A DNA stretch of 64,000 bases from Leptospira sp. B5-022 (lineage in GTDB: Bacteria; Spirochaetota; Leptospiria; Leptospirales; Leptospiraceae), in assembly GCF_000347035.1 (NCBI RefSeq), contig NZ_ANIJ01000032.1, forward strand, positions 186,001-250,000, read 5' to 3'. Of the stretch, positions 41,978 through 51,192 are shown piece by piece; the first letter of the stretch is position 1; every line of letters begins with the position of its first letter. A model generated the notes under the pieces. The model saw nothing but the letters and a program-made list of their open reading frames with translations. It was not told the origin of the DNA and made no database searches. A program made the translations under genes and the position numbers.

Positions 41978-42345
41978 GTCCCCAAGATCCGGAAAGTGGA
42001 ATTCCGAGGCAATCTCATTTCGTTATTTCTGAGAACGATTGGTTGGGAACTCCAACTGATTCACACGGAGACCACTAAGGAATTTCGCACAGAGACCACG
42101 GAGTTTGAAAGAGACTCAGAGTTAGGTTCACACAGAGACACAAAGGCACGGAGAGGAGTGATGTTGGAGTTCCCACGACAATCCCCCAAACTTATCCTAT
42201 TCTCTGTGCGCTCTGTGACTCTGTGTGCCAGTATCTTAGTGTCTCATTCTTCTCTTTGTTCTCCGTGGCCTCTGTGCGAAAAAATTCTACTCACAAACTC
42301 AATTTCCGTTTGTTCATCAAACGGCTTCTACATTAGCGTATTTAT
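41978..42345. other. Gene-free spacer of 368 bases
   Basis: Apart from the repeat element (copy 4) and the pair GTTGG-GAACT-CCAAC (42042-42056), I see no gene. The aspC ATG at 42346 has no clear ribosome site; its promoter is presumably after the repeat (42283-42345). An apparent 117-codon frame across this spacer is made of repeat sequence. Confidence 0.6.
42060..42282. repeat. CACAGAG-type composite repeat element, copy 4 (largest)
   Basis: Left part holds CACACGGAGACCACTAAGG (42062-42080), TTTCGCACAGAGACCACGGA (42083-42102) and CACACAGAGACACAAAGGCA with CGGAG (42129-42153). A core TGTTGGAGTTCCCACGACA (42162-42180) follows. The right part has CTCTGTGCGCTCTGTGACTC then TGTGTGCC (42202-42229), and CTCCGTGGCCTCTGTGCGAA (42261-42280). 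Two nested left arms face two right arms, as if one element had inserted into another or been duplicated. Confidence 0.78.
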
Positions 42346-43461
42346 ATGAGCCAGAGTACCCTTGATTACGTACTAGCGCAAAGAATCCAAGGTTTGGATT
42401 CCTCAGCCATCCGAAAAGCATTCGAACTTGCCGGGACATTAAAAGACCCGATCAACCTTTCCATCGGACAACCTCATTTTCCCTGTCCTCCGAATATTAT
42501 AGAAGCCGGGGTCAAAGCTCTACGTGACGGAAAAACCGCTTATACATTAACGGCAGGAATTCCGGAACTAAAAGAAGCTCTTTCCCAGAAATACAAACAG
42601 GAAAATCAGATCGATTACGCAAGTCCCGATCGGATCTTAGTCACTTCCGGGATCAGCTCCGCGTTTTTATTACTATTCAATTCACTTCTGAATGAAGGAG
42701 ATGAGTGTCTAGTCGTTACTCCTCACTTCTTGATGTATCCTGCTTATATCAAAATTTACGGCGGAAAGATGCATACCGTTTCCGAAGATTTCCAACCGGA
42801 AGACCTGAACGCATTCAAGGATAAGAAGTTGAAGATCATCATTTTCTCCACTCCTTCCAATCCGACCGGAACAGTTTTAACTAAAAAACAACTAGCTGCA
42901 CTTGCAGAACTCGCGGAAAAAACGGGAGCTTATCTCATCTCCGACGAGATCTACGAGAAGTTCGACTACGATAAATCATTCTTATCCATCGGGTCTTTTT
43001 ATGAAAGAGCGATCACTCTTTCCGGATTTTCCAAAACCTATAGTATGACCGGACTTAGACTCGCATCCATAGTCGCTCCTGCTCCTATTATAAAAACATT
43101 AACCACTTTGCAACAATACACTTTGGTTTGTGCACCTTCCGTCACCCAATGGATGGGAATTGAGGCGCTCAAAACGGAAATGCAACCTTATATCGACGAT
43201 TATAAGGAAAAAAGGGATTATGTTTACGAAAATCTAAAAGACCATTACCAACTGAAAAAAAGCGGGGGTGCGTTCTACTTCTTCTTAAAAATAAAGGAGA
43301 AGGACGATGATTTTATCGTACGAGCGGTAAAGGAAAAAAGCCTGATCCTAGTGCCCGGTTATATATTTGTAGATTCCAAAGAATATATCCGTATCAGTTT
43401 TGCTTCCGAATGGGAGAATCTGAAACGAGGTATAACCGCCCTAAAAGAATTGGCTTCTTAA
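42346..43461 (+). CDS. Class I/II aminotransferase (aspartate/aromatic type)
   Basis: 371 residues, fold type I PLP enzyme. The PLP Lys is in LSGFSKTYSMTGLR (about 229-242); NPTG in STPSNPTGTVL, SDEIYEKFDY, and the Arg for substrate carboxylate in YIRISFASE are present. Length is a little under the usual 390. Most like prokaryotic aspartate/aromatic aminotransferases of the class I-gamma group; substrate cannot be fixed. No ribosome site visible before the ATG. The prepilin peptidase gene starts 9 bases after its stop and pdxH follows; PdxH makes the PLP cofactor this enzyme needs. Confidence 0.88.
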   Translation: MSQSTLDYVLAQRIQGLDSSAIRKAFELAGTLKDPINLSIGQPHFPCPPNIIEAGVKALRDGKTAYTLTAGIPELKEALSQKYKQENQIDYASPDRILVTSGISSAFLLLFNSLLNEGDECLVVTPHFLMYPAYIKIYGGKMHTVSEDFQPEDLNAFKDKKLKIIIFSTPSNPTGTVLTKKQLAALAELAEKTGAYLISDEIYEKFDYDKSFLSIGSFYERAITLSGFSKTYSMTGLRLASIVAPAPIIKTLTTLQQYTLVCAPSVTQWMGIEALKTEMQPYIDDYKEKRDYVYENLKDHYQLKKSGGAFYFFLKIKEKDDDFIVRAVKEKSLILVPGYIFVDSKEYIRISFASEWENLKRGITALKELAS

Positions 43462-43470
43462 GAGAATATT

Positions 43471-44316
43471 TTGGCGGAGTACTATACCGAATTCCCAAGT
43501 TTACTCTTATTTATATGGATAGGAGGCGTATTAGTCTCCTTTTCTATGGGAAGTTTTTATTCTACCCTGGCTTATAGGATCCTCAGATTTTATTATGGAA
43601 AAGAAAGAAAAATCGGCTCCAAACTTTTTAGACTTAAAAAGATCCTAATAGAACCTTCTGCCTGCGAGTCTTGCGGGAAAAAGATCAAAGGAGCCGCTAT
43701 CATTCCGGTATTCGGGTATTGGATCTCCAAAAAAGAATGTAGTAACTGCAAGGCCCCGATCAATCCTCTATACTCTCTTGCGGAGGCGGTATTCGGATTA
43801 TTATTCGTAGTTTCTTTTCTCTTTTCCGGAAAATTACTCGGAAGTTTTACATTCGTAGCTTTATGCGGACATTTGCTCATAGCGGCAAGTACCGACTTTA
43901 AAAAATTTTCCTTAGATTATGAAAATTTGCCCTTCATTCTTCTGTTTGGAACCTTAGCAAATTATCTACTATTCGATTCTGTTCCTGGCAAAACCGAATT
44001 AATCGTGTATGTTTCTTTCTCCGCCGTATTCTTTTTAGTGTATTTTATCTTTCCTACAGGAATGGGATTTGCGGACGCAATATTCGCGCCTGCATTCGCA
44101 TTCTTATGCACCCATCCTTGGTGGATTTTTTTCTTAAACTCTTCTTACGGGATTGCGATCATAGTAACGGTACTAAAAAGAAAAAAAGGAGAGACCTTAA
44201 GGCAAGTCCCGATCCCGATGGGTGTATATTTTTCGATCGGACTAGCATTGACATTTCTGGCTAGAATGTTTTCAAATTCGGGTTTACTTCCCAACTGGGC
44301 GGATCTCATTCTATAG
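43471..44316 (+). CDS. Prepilin peptidase (type IV leader peptidase family)
   Basis: 281 residues, eight membrane helices. The cytoplasmic loop has the zinc-type tetracysteine CESCGKK...CSNCKAP (about 68-94), which marks bifunctional peptidase/methyltransferases. The two catalytic Asp are in AASTDFKKF (about 141-149) and GMGFADAIFAP (about 196-206). Cleaves and N-methylates type IV pilin or type II secretion pseudopilins. The start is TTG at 43471; the first ATG would remove the first helix. The 9-base gap to aspC and 4-base gap to pdxH suggest one transcript. No pilin genes here. Confidence 0.87.
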   Translation: MAEYYTEFPSLLLFIWIGGVLVSFSMGSFYSTLAYRILRFYYGKERKIGSKLFRLKKILIEPSACESCGKKIKGAAIIPVFGYWISKKECSNCKAPINPLYSLAEAVFGLLFVVSFLFSGKLLGSFTFVALCGHLLIAASTDFKKFSLDYENLPFILLFGTLANYLLFDSVPGKTELIVYVSFSAVFFLVYFIFPTGMGFADAIFAPAFAFLCTHPWWIFFLNSSYGIAIIVTVLKRKKGETLRQVPIPMGVYFSIGLALTFLARMFSNSGLLPNWADLIL

Positions 44317-44320
44317 CAGT

Positions 44321-44962
44321 ATGCAAAATAAGATCTCCGATATTCGTAACGAATATAGCAAAGCTTCTCTGGACGAAAAAGATATAGCAGATTCTCCCAT
44401 CGATTTTTTTAAAACTTGGTTCGACCAAGCGGTCCGTTCCGAAGTCAGAGAGCCCACCGCAATGACTTTAGCGACTGTCCGAAAAGACGGAATGCCCGAT
44501 GCAAGGATCGTTCTACTCAAAGGGATCGAAAAAGAGGGCTTCCAGTTTTATACCAATTATGCTAGCGCCAAAGGAAAAGAATTGGATTTTAATCCCAATG
44601 CTTGCCTTGTTTTTTTCTGGGCTGAATTAGAAAGACAGGTCCGTATCAGAGGAAAGATCTCCAAGGTTTCCAGACAAAATTCGGAAGAATATTTCCACTC
44701 TAGACCTTTCGCAAGCCAAATAGGAGCTCTTGCTTCTTCTCAAAGCGATCCGATAGACGACAGATCTATTTTAGATAAACATTATGAAGAACTGAAACTA
44801 AAATACGAAGGAAAAACGGTTCCCCTGCCTGAAAACTGGGGGGGATATATATTGGAAGCTTCTGAAATGGAATTTTGGCAAGGGCGAAGAAGTCGCCTAC
44901 ATGATCGGGTCTTATTCCGAAAAGTAGGCGCCGCTTGGACAAAAACCAGACTACAACCTTAG
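44321..44962 (+). CDS. pdxH: Pyridoxamine 5'-phosphate oxidase
   Basis: FMN enzyme that oxidises pyridoxine or pyridoxamine phosphate to PLP. 213 residues, normal size. Motifs: [20 protein letters not shown] (about 43-62) with FMN-binding [37 protein letters not shown] and the C-terminal [13 protein letters not shown] and WTKTRLQP, all conserved and in order. Converges on ribBA with a 4-base overlap. It depends on FMN, and the riboflavin genes lie just beyond, on the other strand. Confidence 0.97.
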   Translation: MQNKISDIRNEYSKASLDEKDIADSPIDFFKTWFDQAVRSEVREPTAMTLATVRKDGMPDARIVLLKGIEKEGFQFYTNYASAKGKELDFNPNACLVFFWAELERQVRIRGKISKVSRQNSEEYFHSRPFASQIGALASSQSDPIDDRSILDKHYEELKLKYEGKTVPLPENWGGYILEASEMEFWQGRRSRLHDRVLFRKVGAAWTKTRLQP

Positions 44963-46164
44963 TTTAGTCCGAGTAGATGCCCCATTCTCATTTTTTTAGT
45001 GAATAAATAATGGTGATTATTCCCCGTAGGTTTGATCTCGATAGGGATACGATCCGTAACTTCCAGACCGTAACCTTCCAAACCCACGATCTTACGAGGA
45101 TTGTTGGTTAGAAGTTTCATCTTACCGACGCCAATATCTTTCAAGATCTGAGCGCCCACTCCGTATTCTCGGAGATCGGGAGCAAATCCTAATTTCTCGT
45201 TTGCCTCTACAGTATCCAAACCTTGGTCCTGCATATTATAAGCCTTGAGCTTATTGATAAGACCGATCCCTCTACCCTCTTGTCTCATATAAAGAAGGAT
45301 CCCCTTCCCTTCCTGAGCGATCATAGATAGAGCGGAATGGAGCTGAGGCCCACAATCGCAACGTCCGCTTCCGAAAATATCCCCGGTAAAACACTCGGAA
45401 TGTACACGGACCATTACAGGTTCGTCTTTATCAATTTTACCTTTTACTAATGCAACATGGACCTTATCGTCTATGATAGTAGAATAAGCTCTGACGGAAA
45501 AATCCCCATACTCGGTAGGAAGAGTTGTCTCCACTTCCAGATGGATTAAATTTTCCTTTTTCCTTCTGTAACGGATCAGATCCTCGATGGTGTAAATATT
45601 TAGTCCGTGTTTCTCTGCGAATTTTTCCAGATCAGGAAGACGAGACATGGTTCCGTCATCGTTCATAATCTCGCAAATCACCGCGGCAGGATAAAGTCCC
45701 GCAAGTTTTGACAGATCCACCGAAGCCTCGGTATGACCTGCTCTTCTGAGCACTCCTCCGGAAACGGCCTGTAAAGGAAATAAATGACCGGGTTTCATCA
45801 GGTCGCCCGGAGTAGTATTCGGATCAATCAGGACTTGGATGGTAGTAGCTCTATCCTGGGCGGAAATCCCGGTAGTAGTCCCGTGTTTTGCATCGACGGA
45901 AACGGTAAATGCAGTCCCGTGTTTGTCACCTAAACTTAGGTCGTCCACCATTCTGTTCAGGCCGAGTTGCCTGAGTCTGTCCCCCTCCATCGGAAAACAG
46001 ATGAGCCCCCGTCCGTAGGTGGCCATAAAATTTACCTTTTCTTTGTCGGTGAATTGGGCGGCACAAACCAGATCCCCCTCGTTTTCCCTATCTTCGGAAT
46101 CAACGAGAATGATCATCTTCCCCGCTTTTATATCTTCGATTGCCTGTTCAATGGAGCCGATCAT
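44959..46164 (-). CDS. ribBA: Bifunctional 3,4-DHBP synthase / GTP cyclohydrolase II
   Basis: Makes both precursors of riboflavin. N-terminal RibB half (1-200): [15 protein letters not shown] (about 19-33), [20 protein letters not shown] (split about 86-105), and [13 protein letters not shown]-terminal RibA half: [19 protein letters not shown] with the three zinc Cys (about 257-275), [10 protein letters not shown], and LTNNPRKI. 401 residues, normal. Separated from ribE by 237 bases containing repeat copy 5, so it may have its own promoter now. Overlaps pdxH at its 3' end. Confidence 0.97.
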   Translation of the reverse strand: MIGSIEQAIEDIKAGKMIILVDSEDRENEGDLVCAAQFTDKEKVNFMATYGRGLICFPMEGDRLRQLGLNRMVDDLSLGDKHGTAFTVSVDAKHGTTTGISAQDRATTIQVLIDPNTTPGDLMKPGHLFPLQAVSGGVLRRAGHTEASVDLSKLAGLYPAAVICEIMNDDGTMSRLPDLEKFAEKHGLNIYTIEDLIRYRRKKENLIHLEVETTLPTEYGDFSVRAYSTIIDDKVHVALVKGKIDKDEPVMVRVHSECFTGDIFGSGRCDCGPQLHSALSMIAQEGKGILLYMRQEGRGIGLINKLKAYNMQDQGLDTVEANEKLGFAPDLREYGVGAQILKDIGVGKMKLLTNNPRKIVGLEGYGLEVTDRIPIEIKPTGNNHHYLFTKKMRMGHLLGLN

Positions 46165-46290
46165 GATTCCACCTCATCTCTTGGACTGTTTTTTTTCCAT
46201 GATAAATCCGGGCCAACTCGGAAAAGTGAGACTGATAGTTGGTAAATCGAACCAAGAATACCTGTCGGGGAATAAACTTCCGACCCTCTA

Positions 46291-46397
46291 ATTTCGCACA
46301 GAGGTCACGGAGATCACTGAGGGGGAAATCGGAAAGTTCTCGATGTAGGAGTTCCTACAACTCTTTCTCTCCGTGCACTCTGTGTTCTCCGTGCGAA
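46291..46397. repeat. CACAGAG-type inverted-arm repeat element, copy 5 (best preserved)
   Basis: Left arm ATTTCGCACAGAGGTCACGG, continuing AGATCACTGAGG (46291-46322). Core TGTAGGAGTTCCTACA (46344-46359, 7-bp arms with a GT centre). Right arm CTCTCCGTGCACTCTGTGTT, continuing CTCCGTGCGAAC (46366-46397). The left arm lacks T except at the tip, and the right arm is its near-inverse. It sits between ribBA and ribE. Confidence 0.85.
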
Positions 46398-46401
46398 CCC
46401 C

Positions 46402-47007
46402 TTAGCTGTATTTCCCGAGTTGCTCTAAGTATCTCGCAATCAGGTCTACTTCTAAGTTTACCTTGGCTCCGACTTTCCAGGCTTCGGAGGCGTTTGTGAC
46501 ATGTAGAGTTTCGGGGATTAAAACCAATTCGAATTCTCCCGGCTTGGAATCCACAATAGTGAGAGAGATCCCGTCCACAGTTACACTACCACGGACCGCA
46601 AAATATTTGGTGAATGAAGGATCGTGAGAAATTACAAACCTTCTTACATTGCCTGAATCTTTTTCCTCGGAAAGTAGAATCGTCCCCGTTAAATCCACAT
46701 GGCCAGTCACAAAATGACCGCCCATTCTTGTATGGGGTTGGACTGACCTTTCTAAATTGATCTTTGTCCCGACTTGAAAACTTCCGAAATTGGTAAGTTC
46801 CAAAGTTTTGTAAGAAGAATAAAATTCGAATTTGTTCCCATTCTCTTGGAAAGAAGTTACGGTATGACATGCTCCGTTGACCGAAATAGAATCCCCATTT
46901 TTTAGGTCAGGATCTTTCCAAACGGTGGCTACTTTAAAAATTTTACCGTCACCTGTGTCTTGGACGGATTCGATTCTTCCGGTACATTCTATCAGTCCTG
47001 TGAACAT
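46402..47007 (-). CDS. ribE: Riboflavin synthase alpha chain
   Basis: Dismutates two 6,7-dimethyl-8-ribityllumazine molecules to riboflavin. The ATG at 47007 gives the family start [15 protein letters not shown]; an upstream in-frame codon at 47073 is rejected. 201 residues in two repeated barrel halves: [11 protein letters not shown] in the first half and [13 protein letters not shown] with [12 protein letters not shown] in the second. The start overlaps ribD by 16 bases. The stop ends 5 bases from repeat copy 5. Confidence 0.96.
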   Translation of the reverse strand: MFTGLIECTGRIESVQDTGDGKIFKVATVWKDPDLKNGDSISVNGACHTVTSFQENGNKFEFYSSYKTLELTNFGSFQVGTKINLERSVQPHTRMGGHFVTGHVDLTGTILLSEEKDSGNVRRFVISHDPSFTKYFAVRGSVTVDGISLTIVDSKPGEFELVLIPETLHVTNASEAWKVGAKVNLEVDLIARYLEQLGKYS

Positions 47008-48323
47008 CTTCCCACCCCCCAAAGATCGGAACCGAGTTCGGTCTTCCATTCCATGGAAAATTTCCCTGTCCATTCCGGCAAGATTCCTTTTGGAAAAGAA
47101 ACAGTATTCGATTGGATCTCTAAGATCGCATCATCATCGATAAGGGCGGGAGAAAAAAGTCTGTATAGAAAATTTCCCCCTTCTACAAGCGCTGTGTTGA
47201 TCTCCCAAAAATATAAAACCTCAAAAATCCTGGAAACATCCGAGTAGTCGACCTTCTCCAAAGAAAATTTGGAAAGGGTTTCTAACTTGCCGACAAAACT
47301 TGCATCGTACGTTTTTTTCTCATCCATAAAGAAAGCGGCATTCTTCTTTCCAATTCTATCGTTGATCCGATCTTGTTTTTCTAAAAAATTTTCACTGACG
47401 GAATTTTGTTCCGGCAAAAAGAAAACTCTTAGAGGTTGGTAATCCTTCTCTTTATCTTTATGGATCTGGAAAATATCCGGATCGGTAGAATGTTCCAAAA
47501 CCGCTGCGACCAATCCGGAAAATCCTTTGTAGGAGTTCCTACTGAAGCTTTGATCCGCAGCGGCATTTAGGTTAGTATTTACATTTTGATGAATACCGGA
47601 ATTTTCGGGCCCATACAAAATTTTCGGCGCGAGCTGCGGTAAAGCAGAAGGTATTCTAAAATCCAAACCCGGTTCATCCACTTTTACAGTATTCGGCCCG
47701 ACCAAGATCGCATCCACCTTAGCTCGGATCATAGAGAGAAATATATCCGACTCAAGCGAGGAAATTTTCTCCCGGAGCCCTTCTCCTGAACTGAAATAAC
47801 CTTCCTTGCTGAGAGAAGTTTTTAGCAATAGAGCCGGTCTTTTTCTTTCTATCCTGGACTTAAACCCGAATAAAAATCCGGAAGCAATTTCGGCTAACTC
47901 AGGATTTTCGAAAACTTGGATACCTATTTCTGCGAGTTTATTCAAACCGGAATGGGTAGAAACCAAAGGATTCGGATCCTTCCATCCGTATTCCAAACGA
48001 ACCGGTTTTTCTTCTAAGAATAGATCGATACAAGGAGGAGTTTTACCGTAATGAGAACAGGGTTCTAAGGTTACATACGCATTATGAGAAGGTTTTTTTC
48101 CGTTCGGAAATTTTTCCCGAAACAGACGATAGGCTTCTCTTTCAGCGTGATTCTGTCCTGTTTTTTGTGTGGAAGCGGAAGCTAAGATCTCTCCGGTGTT
48201 GGCATCCTCCAAAACGCATGCCACCGGAGGGTTCGGACTGGAATATCCGGTGGAGACAAAGGAATAACGGATCAGTTCCTCCCGAATTTTTTCCGGGAGG
48301 AAAGAGTTCAAGAGCGTTTCCAC
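46992..48323 (-). CDS. ribD: Riboflavin biosynthesis deaminase/reductase RibD
   Basis: Deaminates and reduces the pyrimidine intermediate of riboflavin synthesis. 443 residues. Deaminase part has NHAEREAY (zinc His/Glu) and [13 protein letters not shown] (the two Cys), about 58-96. The reductase half from about 165 has [32 protein letters not shown], but diverges afterwards. Near residues 245-270 a stretch [16 protein letters not shown] then [11 protein letters not shown] is unusual, and its DNA contains GTAGGAGTTCCTAC (47529-47542), the core motif of the intergenic repeats. The family is usually near 360-380 residues, so part of the extra length may come from this. Overlaps secF by 16 bases and ribE by 16. 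Confidence 0.93.
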   Translation of the reverse strand: METLLNSFLPEKIREELIRYSFVSTGYSSPNPPVACVLEDANTGEILASASTQKTGQNHAEREAYRLFREKFPNGKKPSHNAYVTLEPCSHYGKTPPCIDLFLEEKPVRLEYGWKDPNPLVSTHSGLNKLAEIGIQVFENPELAEIASGFLFGFKSRIERKRPALLLKTSLSKEGYFSSGEGLREKISSLESDIFLSMIRAKVDAILVGPNTVKVDEPGLDFRIPSALPQLAPKILYGPENSGIHQNVNTNLNAAADQSFSRNSYKGFSGLVAAVLEHSTDPDIFQIHKDKEKDYQPLRVFFLPEQNSVSENFLEKQDRINDRIGKKNAAFFMDEKKTYDASFVGKLETLSKFSLEKVDYSDVSRIFEVLYFWEINTALVEGGNFLYRLFSPALIDDDAILEIQSNTVSFPKGILPEWTGKFSMEWKTELGSDLWGVGRCSQD

Positions 48324-49246
48324 CTCTTGTACAACGAATCGTAGATGTCAACGAGAGGTGCCGCGATAAATACCGAGGAGAATGTTCCAAGGATGATCCC
48401 GAAGGTAAGAACATAAGCAAAGTCATACAACTCCACAGCTCCCCCGATGATAATCGCAACCACGGAGATCAATGTAGCCACGGAAGTATTAAAGGTCCTC
48501 GCAAGTGTTTGGTTAATCGAAATATTGATCACTCGGGAGAAAGTATCTCTTAAATTTCCGGCATTTTCGCGGATCCTATCGAATACCACGATCGTATCAT
48601 TGATCGAATAACCTAATAAGGTAAGAAGCGCCGCAATGATAGGAACGCTAGGTTTGATCTGGAAAAATCCGATAAACGCGATCGTAATCACTAAGTCGTG
48701 AATGAGAGCCAAAATCGCACCCAAGGCAAACTTGAATTGGAAACGGAAACTCAAATACAACATGATAAAGAAAAGAGTTAAACTTAATAGAGAAACCCCT
48801 GTGGAAGTCAACTCGGCTCCTACTACGGAACCGACTTGATTCGCGGAGAGGATTTTCTTTTTTTCTAATTTAAAGTCTTCTTGTAAAAGTCCGATCAAAG
48901 CATCGATCGCGGATGCTTGTTTTGCTTCTATACTGTCTTTCCCTTTTCTTTCGTTATAAAGTTCTTTGATCTGATCTACGGAACCAAGGCCAATATCGAT
49001 CTGGTAATCGTTCTTTTCCTTATCCATTAGGACCAAAACAGCTTCCAATTTTTTTGAGGAGAAATACTCCTCCAAATTTTTACGTTCCACATTTTCAGGA
49101 AACTCTACAACGGCTCTTAAACCGCCGTCAAAATCCAAAGAAGTAGCGAATCCGCCGTATTTTCCGAAAGTAACTCCGAATCCGACTATCATCAGAATAG
49201 CAGAGAAAGTAATGGATACGTATTTATATTTTATAAAATCAAACAT
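48308..49246 (-). CDS. secF: Protein translocase subunit SecF
   Basis: RND-like partner of SecD that pulls preproteins from the Sec channel using proton motive force. 312 residues with six membrane helices: first at about 11-28, then after a periplasmic domain five more (about 135-300). FATSLDFDGGLRAVVEF near the first helix and DTIVVFDRIREN (about 217-228) are the family motifs. Overlaps secD by 8 bases and ribD by 16; coupled. Confidence 0.96.
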   Translation of the reverse strand: MFDFIKYKYVSITFSAILMIVGFGVTFGKYGGFATSLDFDGGLRAVVEFPENVERKNLEEYFSSKKLEAVLVLMDKEKNDYQIDIGLGSVDQIKELYNERKGKDSIEAKQASAIDALIGLLQEDFKLEKKKILSANQVGSVVGAELTSTGVSLLSLTLFFIMLYLSFRFQFKFALGAILALIHDLVITIAFIGFFQIKPSVPIIAALLTLLGYSINDTIVVFDRIRENAGNLRDTFSRVINISINQTLARTFNTSVATLISVVAIIIGGAVELYDFAYVLTFGIILGTFSSVFIAAPLVDIYDSLYKRWKRS

Positions 49247-51182
49247 TTTTGGACTCCAAAGTTCTGAATCCGATCCGGAGATTACGAACTCCGAATTTGT
49301 TTACTAATAAATCCATGATCATTCTACTCAAGAACAAGGATGTGAACAAAGAGGTTACGATACCCCAGCAAAGAGTGATCGCAAATCCTTTGATCGGTCC
49401 GTTCCCTAGTTTGATCATCAAGATCCCGGAGATCAAAGTGGTTACGTTACTGTCCATGATCGTCCAGAAAGCGTTCTCAAAACCTTGGGCAACCGCGGCC
49501 GAAACATGTTTTCCGGATGCCAATTCTTCTTTGATCCTTTCATAAATAATCACGTTCGCGTCCACCGCCATACCCACAGTTAGGATGATCCCTGCAAAAC
49601 CGGGCAAGGTCAAAGTGAATCCCATCAGTGAAAGTAGAGCCATAAGTATGATAACGTTCACAAGAAGCGCGATATCCGCAACCAAACCGGACAATCTGTA
49701 GATGACCAGCATGAACACGATCACAAGAGCAAATCCTAAAAGGACCGCTTTTAATCCTACTTCGATGGATTCGATCCCTAAGGTAGGACCGATAAATCTC
49801 ATCTCTAAAACGTTTAATGGGATCGGAAGCGCTCCCTCACTGATCACATTTGCGAGATCCGTGGCTTCTTTTTGTCCGAATTCTCCGTCTATCTGAGCGT
49901 TACCGCCAGCGATCGGACTACGAATTACAGGATCTGAAATGACCTTGTCTCCCCAAACGATCGCAAGTTGTCTTCCTACGTTTTTAGAAGTGATATCAAA
50001 AAACTTTTCCGCACCTTGAGAAGTTAAGGAGAAGGAAACGTAATACGAAAGTCTGTTCTGGTCGTAACTCTCTCGAGCATTTCTCATGTCCTTTCCGTCT
50101 AGGGAAATCGCTCTTTCCAAAACCACAAATTCTCTAGGAAGAAGGGATGCCTTAGGATTATTCGCTCTGGACCATTTTACGTACAGTTTATATTTTTCAG
50201 GAATATTATACTTCTTCTCCATAGCTACCAGGAATCTGTCCTGCTCGTCTCTTCCTAGTTTCTGTTTTACGATATTCTGGAATTTTACGATCTCGGTTTC
50301 TTCCCTTTTTCCCTGGCTCATGAGTTTCATTTCTTCAAACTCAATGGCATCGTGGTACGTACCTCTGGAATTCGGATTATTAGGATCGGAAGGCTCTCTC
50401 AATCGGTATTCTACGGTTTCAGTGTTTCGGATAATGTCTAAGATCTGAGAAGAGTTGCTTACTCCCGGTAAAGAAACCTCGATTGAATCTTGGTCCTTTT
50501 GGATACGCACCTGAGGTTCGGTCAGGTTTTGGTTGGTTAACCGATTGTCTATGATCAGTTTTGCTTTTTCCAACTCTGCCAGTTTTCTGCTAGGAGTTAA
50601 TTCGAAATAACTTTCAATCTCCTGCAGTTTGTCCTGAGCTTCTTTTCTTTCTTTTTCGGAAAGACCAGGATCGTCTTTTTTACGAGTAAGTTCTTCGATC
50701 TCTTTCGAATAAGAATCTTTTAATTTGGAAGTATAATCGTCGAAATCACCTTTCAGAACGACTCTCATTCCACCTTGTAAATCCAATCCTAAACGGATCG
50801 CAAGCGGTCTTCCGCCGAAAATATATTCTTCTACCCAAGTAGGCCTAAGTTTGTTCTTAGGTTCTAAGATCAATTCCTGGTTTTCCTGAGAAAGCTGGTT
50901 GATCTTTGCGGAAGTGATAAATCTTCCTTTGACTAAATAATAATCCTGCTCCGGAAATACGCTTGGATCAGGCTCGATCTGCCATGCGCCTTGCGGGTTA
51001 TAATCGGCTTTCCATCTTTCCGCAAAATTGGAAAGTAATTCTTTGCGGGTATTTTCCGGTAATTGTTTAAATTCTTTTCTTACTGCTAGTTCCAACTCCC
51101 TTTCGGCGAAGTTCGGGTAAAGAAGCGTCAATGACGCTGCCACTACCAATATTGGAACGAAAATCCATTGGACAGATTTCAA
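49239..51182 (-). CDS. secD: Protein translocase subunit SecD
   Basis: 647 residues. First membrane helix about 7-25, then a large periplasmic domain with the P1 motif GLDLQGGMRVVLKGDFDD (about 131-148), and a longer than usual helical insert after it (about 148-200, many Lys/Glu). The five C-terminal helices carry MAVDANVIIYERIKEE (about 540-555). Gene order yajC, unknown, secD, secF is the usual Sec auxiliary cluster with one extra gene inserted. Confidence 0.96.
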   Translation of the reverse strand: MKSVQWIFVPILVVAASLTLLYPNFAERELELAVRKEFKQLPENTRKELLSNFAERWKADYNPQGAWQIEPDPSVFPEQDYYLVKGRFITSAKINQLSQENQELILEPKNKLRPTWVEEYIFGGRPLAIRLGLDLQGGMRVVLKGDFDDYTSKLKDSYSKEIEELTRKKDDPGLSEKERKEAQDKLQEIESYFELTPSRKLAELEKAKLIIDNRLTNQNLTEPQVRIQKDQDSIEVSLPGVSNSSQILDIIRNTETVEYRLREPSDPNNPNSRGTYHDAIEFEEMKLMSQGKREETEIVKFQNIVKQKLGRDEQDRFLVAMEKKYNIPEKYKLYVKWSRANNPKASLLPREFVVLERAISLDGKDMRNARESYDQNRLSYYVSFSLTSQGAEKFFDITSKNVGRQLAIVWGDKVISDPVIRSPIAGGNAQIDGEFGQKEATDLANVISEGALPIPLNVLEMRFIGPTLGIESIEVGLKAVLLGFALVIVFMLVIYRLSGLVADIALLVNVIILMALLSLMGFTLTLPGFAGIILTVGMAVDANVIIYERIKEELASGKHVSAAVAQGFENAFWTIMDSNVTTLISGILMIKLGNGPIKGFAITLCWGIVTSLFTSLFLSRMIMDLLVNKFGVRNLRIGFRTLESKNV

Positions 51183-51192
51183 ATTCGGACTC

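Noticed and set aside
41996..42349. A 117-codon plus-strand frame before the aminotransferase
   Set aside because: It is translated repeat DNA (CACAGAG arms), has no ribosome site and overlaps the next start.
46165..46401. FMN riboswitch upstream of riboflavin genes
   Set aside because: The spacer holds the repeat element and none of the conserved RFN blocks that I know; ribD and ribE starts overlap upstream genes.
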